A stretch of 64,000 nucleotides of DNA from Ectobius pallidus (taxonomy: Eukaryota; Arthropoda; Insecta; Blattodea; Ectobiidae), in assembly GCA_964059195.1 (NCBI GenBank), contig CAXKWD010000002.1, forward strand, positions 151,297,042 through 151,361,041. Direction: 5' to 3'. Under the pieces are notes generated by a model. That model did not search any database. It saw nothing but the letters and a program-made list of their open reading frames with translations, and was not told where the DNA came from. The position numbers and the translations under genes were made by a program. Positions within the stretch are counted from its first letter, which is position 1, and each line of letters opens with the position of its first letter. Positions 34,132-46,040 of this stretch are shown piece by piece.

Positions 34132-37100
34132 AGAACCTTCTCTCAAATGCATAGTTATCTTCGTGATGCTTTGTGCCCACGTTTTTATAATCTTTTAAAT
34201 TTGATTTTTCTTCAAATATTGCAGAAAACGATGTGGCAGTTTTGCTGCTCGTAAAGTTGCCACGAAGAAATTCAGCATGTATATCTGGATTTTTTTTTGG
34301 AAGGTCCTTTAGAGAACGTACGAATGCTGGCAACCACCGAGAATAGTGGACTGCGTCCAACGGAAATGTCCACAGACATAACTGAGCCAAAGTATCGACG
34401 TGCATTGCAAAGTTAAATGTACGAATACACAATGCAAGTTGCACTAGAAGGGATTCGAGTTTGATAACTATGTTCCAAGATTGGAAATGAGGACAATCAG
34501 ATGTTTTCGACAAAATCCACAGTTCAATGCCTTCGCCACTGATGCTTTCTGTGCCGAAGCACAGATTATTTTTAACTTCCTATAAACCAAGGAAAATTAA
34601 GGAATGTGGACACAGGTCAAAGAGGTACTTAAGTAAATAGTGAGCCGACTCTGAAAATACTTCATTGGTAACTGGGCCCAGATCCTAATCAAATTCAAAT
34701 AATTAATATTTCACATTAATAATAATTCAAGATGAATTCAATTTTGTAGATACAATTTATTCTGAATCAGGTAACAATTATTTCAGGCAAAATTTAAAAC
34801 ATTCTGAAGAAATAGCATCTAGAACATCTTATTTATTCGGTGGTTTTTTTGCCACACTCAAAATGACCCGTGGGCTTTTAATTTAATATACAAGAACCCC
34901 AACACACATATATGTACAAATTATTTACCAATCTTAGCACAACAGGCCCGAAATGCCTGTTCAGAAAATTCACAAATGTCAACAAATTATTTATTAACAG
35001 ATTAAAAATGTATCTACATGTACTTGCAAGTACTCTACAGGGTCTGACCATAGTTTATTTATCTGGTTATATCCATTACTACAGGGATCAAACTCGAAAT
35101 TGTCTAAACTCGGTTAGGCTAGTTTTATTTTAAATTCGAAACTGAATTAGTGCCACCTTGCGTGTTTTAAATCTACAGTGCCTTTGATAATCCACGGAGC
35201 CTACCGATCATTTCCTAGTTAGGGCTAAGCCTACACAGCATATAGCGATGTAATGAGAGAAAACCATTTAATTTTGTAAGGTTCATCTTTATTTCACGAC
35301 TGAACTGTAGAACAAAACTCCCACCCCTTGAATTTAATTTAGAAAACTTATGGGAGGCAAATTTCCAAAGTCAAAAAACTAGAAAAACGCAATACAAAAT
35401 TCCCCTTATATAAAACCCCGAAATTACAAACTGAAACTAACAAATTTTGATGGCCGAAAATACACAGGTGAGCATCAGTTAATTACAAACAAATCCATTT
35501 AAAGGAAAACTCACCTGAGAAATATGTCTCCATGACAGGCCTCCACACAACACAAAAGAAAAAACAACTAGACACTTCGAACTCCAGCAATAGACTGAGC
35601 TCCACAAATAGTACACGCATAGCGCACCAACAGGCTTCCCCTCCCACTCATTAGCATAAGCCCTCTTTACGTAAGTGAACACAACGCCACATACAGGGAT
35701 TCAGGCGAATTAATATCAGTATCAAAAGAGAAACTCTACAGAGCAGGAAAACACAAGCTTAACCAGTAAAAATATTACATTTAACTGCAATTTTAATACG
35801 AGAAAAATGGAGGTAAGAGTGAAACATATGTAAATTTGATATGACCGTATATATTACGGCTCATTTCACATGCTTCGTTGAATGCTTTTACCTGTAGACA
35901 ATGCAAGGCAGTTAAGTAACTTCATGTGCATACCGAGATCTTTTTACATGCGACGATGTAAGGCAGGATTTTGCAACACCAGAACGTGCAATACCAGCGG
36001 TTGTTACTAATTCAGCCCATCCAATGCCAGTTAACCACTTGCCAAGTAAGTTAATGACCATCATTTCTATGTGAAGGCCACCCATTATGAGTATGATGCG
36101 ATCCTCGCCATATTTGGCAGGAAATTTCCATTGCAGTTGCTTCCCAATAGCATATACTGGTTGGTTACATGTAATCACGGGTGTTTATTTCAATTTAATT
36201 TTGCTGTAGCCATTAGTATGGTAGCCATTAGTATGGTAGCCATCGTATGAAGTACCATTGCTGGATTCGCAAATTTCGTCATTTAGAAGTGGAAGCAATG
36301 ACGCATTACATCTTATTTTTCTAACATCAGGTTCATTTTGGGCATGAAAAGCCGAAAACGATACTCTAGGCACATGCTCTATTCCTTGTATGTCTTCAAT
36401 ATGCATTCTCTCTAGGACAGAGTTAAGCCAAGGATTAACAAATTTCCTAGGGGTGAAGGCAGGATCATGGTCAGTGTACTGTAGATTAACAGTTGGGAAA
36501 GGTGGGTCACTTGTAACTTGACCAGTGGCAGGAAGACTACTGTAATATTCAGGGAGGCTATTGACAGTTTGTTTGTTCCACTGCTGGATACGAACGCTGT
36601 CATCGTCAATCTCCATATTGCTTCACTGTGAGGATGCTGAATAATCGTAACATTTGAATTATGGAAAGAAGTAACGACAGTAGAAGAAGATTGATTGTGC
36701 CCGTCCCAGAAACATACCATCACTAAAGTCATTAAATGCCCAGGCATCGCGAATGGCATCCCTATTTATCTGCTCTCAGACCAGGTATAAATGATAATAG
36801 TTGTTCGCTAAGACGTGTTCTATTGATATTCTTTATGTGAGTTTGTATTCCCATTTCCATCATGCGCTGAAACACTAATTTTGTAAGATGAGAAAGTTTA
36901 AACACTGGAGAAGTACTGCTAGATGAGTACGAATCCTGCATGCATGGAACCAATTTCGTTAGAACTGTACCATAAACAACTTCTTCAGGATTATGGTAAT
37001 CTTCTCTTCGAGAACGTTCAGCAGCTTTCGCACATGTTATAAAGCGAGTATGGCATAGTTTGTGATATTTGGCTTCTAATGCTACCAAATCTGTTGACGA

Positions 37101-37617
37101 CATCTTCTTCAACAGTTTTTCATCCTGCAATTGTAGAGCAAGAGTATGAATTGTAGGCTCAATTCTCAGCGTGGATACAAACACAAGTTTGTCTCTACCT
37201 TCTCCTTCTTCACAAAACAGGCACAGCTTTTCCACATCTGAACAAAATCATGATGATTTTAATTTTGATGTAGAAGGAATTTGGTCTGAGCAATGGGTAT
37301 GTCCTTTCTGTTTATTTTCACCAGATAATCTATCTGCCTTTAGACTGTCATATTTGTTCTTGCAGGATTTGTGATATTTCGCTGAATAGGCAGCATGTGA
37401 AAGACAACTTCCATCGTCCAACTGATCCAAATTACTTATACCACTTGGAAGCTCACCATGTTCAGCAAAAATGCATTTTTAAGTAACCTTCATACTTCGG
37501 AATGATCAAGCGCTCTTTTGATTCCTTATGGCATAAAAAACACAGTTCCCATACAAAGGGAGCAACCACTGGGTCAGTCGTAGCATCAACCAATTCATGC
37601 TTTCTCTTCATTGACAT
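34112..37617 (-). pseudogene. Multicopy transposon-type protein (DLVALEAKYHK / GGLHIEM family)
   Basis: Read from 37617 (MSMKRKHELVDATTDPVV) leftwards. A cysteine pair region (WELCFLCHK) is followed by CLSHAAYSAKYHKSCKNKYD (37430 frame), MEKLCLFCEEGEGRDKLV, TDLVALEAKYHKLCHTRF and KLSHLTKLVFQRMMEMGIQ (to 36762). Next come NPWLNSVLERMH and EHVPRVSFSAFHAQNEPD (36616-36185), NQPVYAIGKQLQWKFPAKYG and RIILIMGGLHIEMMVINLLG (36178-35912), then TALHCLQVKAFNEACEMS in a shifted frame. After about 1.27 kb it continues CPHFQSWNIVIKLESLLVQL and LDAVHYSRWLPAFVRSLKDL (34513-34112). I recognise the order as a large, uncharacterised, multicopy protein of invertebrate genomes. Its role in transposition is inferred. 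Several stops and frameshifts interrupt it, and the C-terminus is lost at the arm junction. Confidence 0.75.
34586..35855 (-). other. Intron or insertion of about 1.27 kb inside the transposon gene
   Basis: On the minus strand, coding sequence ending ACEMS is followed by GTAATATATACGG. It resumes after CCTTGGTTTATAG with GAAGTTAAAAATAATC (EVKNNLCFGT). GT and a pyrimidine-rich AG acceptor make an intron plausible. No flanking duplication is obvious. The interior has no recognisable gene. Confidence 0.5.
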
Positions 37618-38604
37618 GATTGGGTAATTTCTGTCTTCCTACGAGGTAGACGAAAGCAATATCTTCTTTACCCGGTGAAGTTCCTCACACAACACATTTG
37701 GTATTACTGAATGGAATCTTATTAATTTAATTATTTTATTTATTATTACATTTTTTTAGTTTCCCCCCAAAATTTAAATTTTGAGGGAGCTACGATTTTA
37801 AAAAGTACCCCCCAAAAATCTAGAATTTACTTACCTATACATAAAAAATTACAACAAATACATCTGCTACTTAATTAGTTATAAAGCCCTTCTATTACTT
37901 TTCGGGACCCATATAAATTAAATTGTTGCCATAACCACTCGCAGTGCAATTCTACATTGTTTTGGCAAATTTACAGGAACTGTTTGTGATAAAATATGTC
38001 ATATATACCGTTCGAAAGGAAATTGTCTGAAAAACAATAAAGTATAGGACACATTTTCATCTACATGTAACGAATTCCAAGTTATTGAGCAAAATGTTTC
38101 GAAAAAATAAAAATAAAAAACAAAAATTTTAATTCAGGTACAAATATTTCAGGTATTGTGAACCTAAACAATAATGTCATATATACCGTTGGAAAGCACG
38201 TTTTCTCCTGATTAATAATAGCTAACAATATAGATTAATATCAAAATAGAAACCCAAGTTATATAGGGAAATGTAGAAGCGTGCCACAAAACTTTGGCGG
38301 CCATATTGATTACGTCATCAAAACCGCTAGAGAGCCAGGAAAATTTGTGTTCCGGGCTTTTTAGACTCGTCTACCCTTGTACTATCTGAATCCAAAGAGG
38401 CGCAATGGTTGCCGGATGTGAAATGTTTTGGTATAATTTTCAGCTAACTCACCCCACTAGTAGGTCTACTTGCCATCATTTAGACTAGTCTATCTTGTTT
38501 GGAAATTGGTTTATAAATTGTCAATGTCCTGTTGTTTGATTAACTATTACCATGTTAAATAATAATAATAATAAACGATAATGCTTATTAGAACTACTAT
38601 TGTC

Positions 38605-38905
38605 CACTGCGGCGTAGGGCATGCGCTCGCTCTCCTCTCGCAGCGGGCCCAGGTTCAATTCTTGATCGGATTAAGTTCCCTAAATGGCTTTCTTTGGGGG
38701 TTTTTCCTCCCGTGTGAGACGAATGTCGGGACACTTTAGGTCCTCATGGTCCCCAGATATCATATGGCCGTGATTGTCACTTTCAACCCATCCGCCCTTT
38801 GTTCGGAATGAGTGTGTGTGACTGGTGTGTTCTACATGTTCGTGTTCTCTCAGAGATAGCTCCGGCATTGGGCTGACCACTCATTCGGCCCTCCATGTCC
38901 TTGTT
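38605..38905 (+). mobile_element. tRNA-derived SINE, second family
   Basis: The head CTGCGGCGTAGGGCATGCGC continues to TCGCAGCGGGCCCAGGTTCA and ATTCTTGATCGG, with a tRNA-like layout and a B-box-like GGTTCAATTC. The body (TGAGACGAATGTCGGGACAC, CTCCGGCATTGGGCTGACCA) is unlike the SINE at 11386. Ends are not defined by a visible target duplication. Confidence 0.6.
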
Positions 38906-40359
38906 TGGTAAAAAATAATGTATATGATCCATAGAAACTCCCTCTCCTTCCTCTCTTGGTCCTGTAAGACCCAGGCGGTGTAGGCCGTGTAAATGTACGT
39001 ACTAAGCGTTATGAACGATATGGCGCACAGGTTGATGATGCGCAGCAGACAGTTGCTGTATTAAATAAGTTAACTAATTAATCTTTTCCGGATAATCCCA
39101 GCTATACTAGAGAGTTCCAAAATATAAGTTAAGAAACTGACATCTTCATTAATAAGCGGATGTACTGTATGCATTCCTAGTTTAAAAGTTACACAAGAAT
39201 CATTAATAAGTTTATATAAGATTTAATTAAAATTAATACAGTACGTATTCTGAGTTTCTGAATAGATCCTTTTTATGCAGTTTACTGAGCATGTGCATTG
39301 AAACAAACGTACATACTTCTCAATTTTCTGTAGCGTTTAGTTAGTCTTTTCATTGATAGTTTCTTCATTGTAGCCTACGCAATACAGATGTGGTGTTTTT
39401 GTTTTGTATATCTACAATATGATGCATTGACTTTGCAAATTTCCATCGACATTTAACTTCTACTCAGTAGAGATAACGGTATTTATTTTCACATGTGGTT
39501 TTGAGCTGCCTTATTACTAGTTCTCTCTTTCTTTCTCTTTTGCATGATGCATGAATTGATATAAAAAAGTATCACATATGAAATTCGTAGTAAGAAGGGA
39601 ATTTTGCAATAGGAAATGGGGAATAGAAATTTCAGTTCAGAGATGAGGAATTTGTATTTGCCATTCAGATCCTTTTGAATATTGTGGTTGGAGGTGTGAG
39701 AGTCCTGCAGTGTGCAGCAGGAGAAGAACCCTGCATTATGTGAGAGTTGAACTTTGAGTTCCTCAACTATTCTTGCCGGAGGATTACAGAAAGAAGCCTT
39801 GGTTCGATGAAAGCAGTGGTTGTATAATTAAGTTTGTTCCGTCGATACCTGGGCAGTAAACAAACCAAAGTGACGTCATGATCCAGGGGTGTTCAAATTG
39901 GAGCAAAATATGCTTAAAGCACAACCACAGGCCTAAAACCTTAGATGTAGAACGGAAAGGATTTGCGCATCTGTTCAATTATAATTAAAATATTTTAAAT
40001 AATTACGAATTATTTAAAGAGTTTTTAAATCTGTCTTATATTCTGGTCGTCATTGTTTTTGTTTGTTTTGTAATTCAGCTGTATTTATACCCCTTTCAGC
40101 TCCCAATCTATATCAGGAGTTCGGGATCTGTGTCTGTACAGTAGACCGTGAAACTATTGATTGTAAATTATTTTCTATTGTTGGTTTTTTTACTATTCAT
40201 TGCAAATTATTTTTATTGTTGGTTTATTTGATGGAGTAAATTTCAACTGACATTAATTTAAATGGATATGATGTAGGATGAAATAGCGAAAATGATTAAT
40301 GGTATGTAAATATATAATTCGGCATTTGTTTTTACGACTGGAGAAACCATGAAAAGACC
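38906..40359. other. No gene recognised
   Basis: AT-rich unique-looking sequence. The small open frame at 39784-39978 has no recognisable motif. Confidence 0.45.
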
Positions 40360-40440
40360 CATGTCAAATTGGCCGGCCCCGGTATTTGAACTCACGGGTC
40401 CAAGACATTACCATCTCGGCCACCTTGCTCGGTCATGGTT
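40360..40440 (-). mobile_element. tRNA-like SINE head fragment
   Basis: On the minus strand GACCGAGCAAGGTGGCCGAG continues with ATGGTAATGTCTTGGACCCG and TGAGTTCAAATACCGGGG. This gives an A-box-like GGTGGCCGAGATGG and a B-box-like GAGTTCAAATACC. The stretch resembles the head of a tRNA-derived SINE. No body or tail was identified. Confidence 0.5.
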
Positions 40441-40840
40441 AGTGTAACAGTAGTGTAGCGTTATTTTAAGATGTAATAGCAAAATGCGTAATGTCAAATA
40501 GTTATTATACAGAGTGTTTCAAAAGTACTTTTAGAAACTTGGGGGGGGGGGGGGCAAGTTCACAACATCAAAACAAGATAAAACGTTCATATTACAAATG
40601 TCAGAAAGCCCTTTCTAAGTTATTAATGAAAAAACATTTTGACCCATCAGTTGGGTATTGGCAGCTTATTAGCAAGTGCTGATACAGTCATCAACTAAGA
40701 AATGCGTAATGAATTAACAGGATAATAGTTATTCTAATTTCTGGATAATTATGTCTTTTTATATAATTATATGTAGATATTCACTTAACTGCTAAAGGGA
40801 GTTTAGCACAATCTGAATCATCAGTTCCAATCAGGACACA
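40441..40840. other. No gene; contains a 14-G run
   Basis: ACAGAGTGTTTCAAAAGTAC at about 40509 and a run of about 14 G at 40541-40554 are the only notable features. A 63-codon open frame crosses the G run and is probably chance. Confidence 0.4.
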
Positions 40841-40848
40841 TAATAATA

Positions 40849-40922
<74 letters not shown>
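40841..40922. repeat. (AAT)n microsatellite
   Basis: About 27 AAT units with one AGT interruption. It lies where the 3' tail of the minus-strand retroelement is expected. Confidence 0.9.
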
Positions 40923-40928
<6 letters not shown>

Positions 40929-41061
40929 TTAGTTACTTATTTACTCAATGACAAAAGACAATTCCTCAGCAAGCTAAAGGAATATCTATTTTATGGAACC
41001 CGAAGGATCATTGCCGCGCTTACTGAGTCCGTCATTCAACCCTATTCTGTGCTAACTCCAT

Positions 41062-41507
41062 TCAGTCATCCCTAGCAAATCCTACTTCTCTTAAATCCAT
41101 TCTAAGATAGTCCTCCCACCTACGTCTAGGTCTTCCGCATGGTCTTTTGCCTTCGGGTCTCCCAGTCAATACTTTCGAGACATGTCTTTCCTCCCCCATG
41201 CATGCAACATGTCCAGCCCATTTCATCCTTCGAGATTTAATTACCTTTACTACATCCGGTGAAGCGTACAGGCCATGAAGCTCGTCGTTATGCAAATTTC
41301 TCCAGACCCCATTTTCATCCCTCTTGGGCCCAAATATTTTTCTAAGCACCCTGTATTCGAACACTCTCAGACTATGTTCTTCCCGATCAGTAAGCGGCCA
41401 TGTCTCACATCCATATAATACAACTGGCAGGATAATAGTCTTATAAATCTTAATTTTTAGATTTCTCGACAGATGATGAGAAGGCAAGAGTTTCTGAACT
41501 GCATAAA
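41062..41507 (-). pseudogene. Reverse transcriptase C-terminal tail
   Basis: Open on the minus strand: KIYKTIILPVVLYGCETWPL, EHSLRVFEYRVLRKIFGPKR, LYASPDVVKVIKSRRMKWAG, HVACMGEERHVSKVLTGRPE and GKRPCGRPRRRWEDYLRMDL. This is the post-thumb tail of a widespread arthropod non-LTR reverse transcriptase. The frame extends artificially to 41586 through the end of the foldback element. Catalytic motifs are absent because the copy is truncated. The uninterrupted 150 codons suggest moderate age. Confidence 0.8.
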
Positions 41508-44500
41508 TAGACCATGGGCTACCAATATGAAACCCTCCCCCCCGTGGGAATTTCCGACACATATATTTTTTTGTTTGTATTGTCATCTAGTTTAAGATTC
41601 TAGTTGTTTGCCCCTTATCAATTACAGCATTTAGCCGGAAACCCCGGAAAACCCCGGAAATTCGCAGAAAATGAATTTGTTTTAATTTTTCATTGTTCTT
41701 TGCTCCTAATATTCCCAGGGAATTTCTGACTCACACATTTTTGTTGGTTTTGGTATCTAGTTTAATGTTCCAATTGTTTGCCCCTTACAAATTACAACAT
41801 ATCCCCAGAAAACCCGGAAAACCACGTATATACGGAGAAAATTACTATGTTTTAATTTTTAAATCTTTGTTCTTTGCACCTAATATTCAAAGGGAATTTC
41901 TGACTTACATGTTTTTTTGTTGGCATTACCATCTAGATTAAGGTTTCAGTTGTTTGCCCCTTATCAATTACAGTATATCCCCGGAAAACACCGAAAACCA
42001 CGGAAATCCGGAGAAAGGGACTTCGTTTTATTTTTTAAAAATCTTAGTTCTTTGCTCCTAGTATTCAAAGGGAATTGGTGAACCATATGTTTTTGTGTTG
42101 GTATTCCCATATAGATTAAGGTTCCAGTTGTTTGCCCCTTACCATTTACAGCATATCCCCGGAAACCCCGGAAAACCACGTATATACGGAGAAAATTATG
42201 TATTATTTTTTAAATCTTTGTTCTTTGCTCCTAATATTCAAAGGGAATTTCTGACTTACATGTTTTTTTGTTGGCATTACCATCTAGATTAAGGTTTCAG
42301 TTGTTTGCCCCTTATGAATTAAAGCATATCTCCAGAAAACTCCGAAAACCACGGAAATCCGGAGAAAGGGACTTCGTTTTATTTTTTAAAAATCTTAGTT
42401 CTTTGCTCCTAGTATTCAAAGGGAATTGGTGAACCATATGTTTTTGTGTTGGTATTCCCATATAGATTAAGGTTCCAGTTGTTTGCCCCTTACCATTTAC
42501 AGCATATCCCCGGAAACCCCGGAAAACCACGTATATACGGAGAAAATTATGTATTATTTTTTAAATCTTTGTTCTTTGCTCCTAATATTCAAAGGGAATT
42601 TCTGACTTACATGTTTTTTTGTTGGCATTACCATCTAGATTAAGGTTTCAGTTGTTTGCCCCTTATGAATTATAGCATATCTCCAGAAAACTCCGAAAAC
42701 CACGGAAATCCGGAGGAATTGACTTTTTAAAAATTTCTTTAAAATCTTTGTTCTTTGCTCCTAATATTCCCAGGGAATTTCTGACTCATATGTTTTTTTT
42801 GTTGGTATTGCCATCCCCTTTTCTTTGCATGTGACCATCACAATTATGGCAGATATCTCGTAGTCCATATACTCACCCTTTTCAACCTGCAAGGGACACA
42901 CTTGAAGTAGAAGAATTACTTCGCAATAACGGTTTCAGTGACCGTAGATCACAAGTTCCGAGTTCTAGAAATTCTGTGGATTTCCGTGGTTTTCCGGGTT
43001 TTGCGGGGATATGTTGTAATTGATAATGGGCAAACAGCTGAAACCTTAATCTAGATTACAATGCCAAAAAAAAATGTAAGTCAGAAGTTCCCTGGGAATA
43101 TTAGGATCAAAGAACAAAGGTTTTTAAAAAATTAAAACGAACTCATTTTCTTGGGATTTTTTAGGTTTCCGGAGTTTTCCGGGGATATGCTGTAATTAAT
43201 AAGGGGCAAACAACTGAAACCTTAATCTACATGGCAATACCAACACAAAACCATATGAGTCACCAATTCCCTTTGAATACCAGGAGCAAAGAACTAAGAT
43301 TTAAAAAATTAATACGAAGTCATTTTCTCCGAGCTTCCGTGGTTTTCGGAGTTTTCTGGGATTTGCTGTAATTGATATGGGGCAAACAACTGAAACCTTA
43401 ATCTACATGGCAATACCAACACAAAACCATATTAGTCACTAATTCCCTTTGAATACTAGGAGCAAAGAACTAAGATTTAAAAAATTAAAACAAAGTCATT
43501 TTCTCCGGGCTTCCGTGGTTTTCAGAGTTATCTGGGGATTTGCTGTAATTTATAAGGGGCAAACAACTGAAACCTTAATCTACATGTCAATACCAACACA
43601 AAACCATATGAGTCACCAATTCCCTTTGAATACTAGGAGCAAAGAACTAAGATTTAAAAAATTAAAACAAAGTCATTTTCTCCGGGCTTCCGTGGTTTTC
43701 AGAGTTTTCTGGGGATTTGCTGTAATTGATAAGGGGCAAACAACTGAAACCTTAATCTACATGACAATACCAATACAAAACCATATGAGTCACCAATTCC
43801 CTTTGAATACTAGAAGTAAAAACCTAAGATTTAAAAAATTAAAACAAAGTTATTTTCTCCGGGTTTCCGTGGTTTTCGGAGTTTTCTGGGGATTTGCTGT
43901 AATTGATATGGGGCAAACAACTGAAACCTTAATCTACATGGCAATACCAACACAAAACCATATGAGTCACCAATTCCCTTTGAATACTAGAAGTAAAAAA
44001 ATAAGATTTAAAAAATTAAAACAAAGTCATTTTCTCCGGGTTTCCGTGGTTTTCGGAGTTTTCTGGGGATTTGCTGTAAATGATAAGGGGAAAACAACTG
44101 AAACCTTAATCTGGATGGCAATACCAACAAAAGAACATATGATTCAGAAATTCCCTTTGAATATTAGAAGCAAAGAACAAAGATTTAAAAAATAAAACAT
44201 TGTCATTTTCTCCGAATAAAAGTGGGTTTTCGGGTTTTCCGGGAATATGTTGTAATTTGTAAGGGGCAAACAACTGAAAACTTAAACTAGATGACAATAC
44301 CAACAAAAAATATGTGAGTCAGAAATTCCCTGGGCATATTAGGAGCAAAGAACAAAGAAAAATTAAATCAAACTCATTTTCTCCAGATTTCCGTAGTTTT
44401 CCGGGGTTTCCGGGTAAATGCTGTAATTGATAAGGGGAAAACAACTGAAGACTTAAACTAGATTATAATACCAACAAAAAATATGTGAGCCAGAAATTTC

Positions 44501-44702
44501 CTGGGCATATTAGGAGCAAAGAACAAAGAAAAATTAAAACAAACTCATTTTCTCCGGATTTCCGGGGTTTCCGGGTAAATGCTGTAATTGATAAGGGGCA
44601 AACAACTGAAAACTGAAACTAGATGGGAATACCAACAATAAAATATGTGTCGGAAATTCCCACGGGGGGGGGGATGGGGGGTATACAGTAGCCTTCGCTC
44701 TA
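41508..44702. mobile_element. Foldback-type element with 173-178 bp repeats in both arms
   Basis: The left arm (41508-42812) and right arm (about 42972-44702) are inverted copies. Ends are TAGACCATGGGCTAC... and the complement of TAGAGCGAAGGCTAC..., then C-runs and CCCGTGGGAATTTCCGACAC on both sides. Each arm is a tandem array. The marker GTTTGCCCCTTA occurs at 41606, 41776, 41952, 42130, 42303, 42481 and 42654. Its complement occurs at about 43029, 43204, 43381, 43558, 43735, 43912, 44089, 44262, 44436 and 44597. The middle (about 42813-42971) is single-copy and non-coding. The element splits a retroelement gene at ...GNAC(F)/YAVQKLL, leaving only a T-run as possible target duplication. Confidence 0.85.
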
Positions 44703-44767
44703 AAAAGCAAGCATTTCCTGATTTGAGTCGAGACTTAACTTTCGCCTTAATATTATTTAATAATAAT

Positions 44768-44769
<2 letters not shown>

Positions 44770-44829
<60 letters not shown>
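44770..44829. repeat. (AAT)n microsatellite
   Basis: Twenty or so AAT units adjoining the 5' break of the minus-strand non-LTR fragment. Leu and Asn homopolymer frames here are artefacts. Confidence 0.9.
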
Positions 44830-44831
<2 letters not shown>

Positions 44832-45030
44832 CGTTTCTTGGTAAAGAGAGATGCGCTTTAGCAAGACTCCAGACGTGTATCCCTTCCACATTTATCAGTA
44901 TTTTTTTAGGCTGTATTACTCCTCACATTGACTTCCTCGTGCTTTCTTTTTATAAAATGTGTCAAGAGAGTGAGAAATAAAATTCAGATGGAACCAGTCT
45001 AATTAGTCTAATAGTTTTAAATCCAATTGT
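44830..45030. other. No gene recognised
   Basis: Short AT-rich interval between the microsatellite and the next non-LTR fragment. Confidence 0.4.
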
Positions 45031-45038
45031 AGCGTATA

Positions 45039-45862
45039 CCGTCGGCTATAAACAGTCTTACAATACTTTATGCAGATGACACGACTTTTTTAAATAATAG
45101 TTCAGATTTTCAAACGCTTCAAAACTTAACAAAGGTCACTCTGTCTGAGGCATCAACATGGTTTCAAGTAAATGGTTTTTTAATGAATGAAAACAAGACA
45201 CAGGAACTTTACCTCAGCTTAAGAAACTTACCTGAACACATCAGTGTAGATAATGTCAAATTTTTAGGGGTCTATATTGATAGGAAGTTGACATGGGAAC
45301 ATCATATAACATATATATCAACCAAATTATCTAGAGTTGTATTTTTACTTAGAAGTTTAAAAAATCATGTTCCAAGTATTTATATGAGATCTGCATATTT
45401 TGCTTTTTTTCAAAGTATAATTTCGTATGGTATTTTACTTTGGGGAAATAGTGCTTACATTAATAATATACTACTCCTTCAAAAAAAAGCTATTAGAATA
45501 ATATCGGATGCACAAAAATTAGATCACTGTAAACCTTTGTTTATTAAACAAAAATGCCTGACAGTAATAAATCTATATATATATATCACGTATTACTCCA
45601 CAAAAAAAATAACATAGCAGAACATCAACTCAGACGAGACATTCATAACTACAATACAAGGAGAAATAAACACATGGACATTCCATTTAATAGGTTATCG
45701 AAATCTCACAATAGCTACAGAGTTTTAGGTCTAGTTATGTTTAATAAACTTCCTTTAGAAATAGCAGAGCAACCAGTGAATTTGTTTAAAAATAATCTAT
45801 ATAATTTCTTAGTAAATTCCCCTTATTATTCCATTCAAGAATTCTTTGATCAAAACAAATAA
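45039..45862 (+). pseudogene. Reverse transcriptase C-terminal half, one frameshift
   Basis: PSAINSLTILYADDTTFLNN holds the catalytic YADD. Then ENKTQELYLSLRNL, VDNVKFLGVYIDRKLTWEHH, FFQSIISYGILLWGNSAY and IIRIISDAQ/HCKPLFIKQKC-type sequence run to about 45600. A frameshift there leads to NTRRNKHMDIPFNRLSKSHN, LGLVMFNKLPLEIAEQ and FLVNSPYYSIQEFF, the normal C-terminus. The homologous region of the element at 60822-62171 has the same order of motifs, but the two are clearly different families. Confidence 0.85.
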
Positions 45863-46039
45863 GAAATTTGTACTGTAATTTCTGTAATTTGCTGGACGCT
45901 GTTTATTATATTCTTGTTTATTATATTCTTGTCTTAATAGGTTTATCATGTTTTCATTTTATTGTTATGATAGATTGTGTATATTAGTTATTTTAAGATT
46001 TTGACTTTGTCTATTGCAATTTGCTTAATGACAATAAAA

Positions 46040-46040
<1 letters not shown>

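Larger units (their letters stand above)
32716..38460 (-). mobile_element. Palindromic DNA transposon with arms over 1.3 kb
   Basis: The outer ends are inverted: CTAGTGGGGTGA at 32716 and its complement ending at 38460. Similarity continues inward for about 1.39 kb on the left (to about 34105) and 1.76 kb on the right (from about 36699). Shared landmarks are ATGGCCGCC, TGACGTAATCAATATGG and ATATAACTTGGGTTT. Both arms encode the same N-terminal part of the element's protein, in opposite directions. The right arm has about 400 bp near 37250-37650 that the left arm lacks. The left arm has about 50 bp near 34010-34050 that the right arm lacks. No target duplication is obvious. This is far beyond normal short TIRs and looks like an inverted duplication of the element's 5' end. 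Confidence 0.85.
40841..44762 (-). mobile_element. 5'-truncated non-LTR fragment split by a foldback element
   Basis: The minus-strand coding sequence at 44703-44755 (KVKSRLKSGNAC) continues at 41507 (YAVQKLLPSHHLSRNLKIK). Relatives of this protein read RLxSGNACYxxVQKLLSS without a break, so the 3.2 kb between them was inserted later. The 3' side ends in an (AAT)n run at 40841-40922, the tail seen from the plus strand. Confidence 0.8.

Noticed and set aside
43449..44195. 248-codon plus-strand open frame
   Set aside because: It is a translation of 177-bp tandem repeats in the foldback arm. The period is divisible by three, so the frame stays open without implying a gene.
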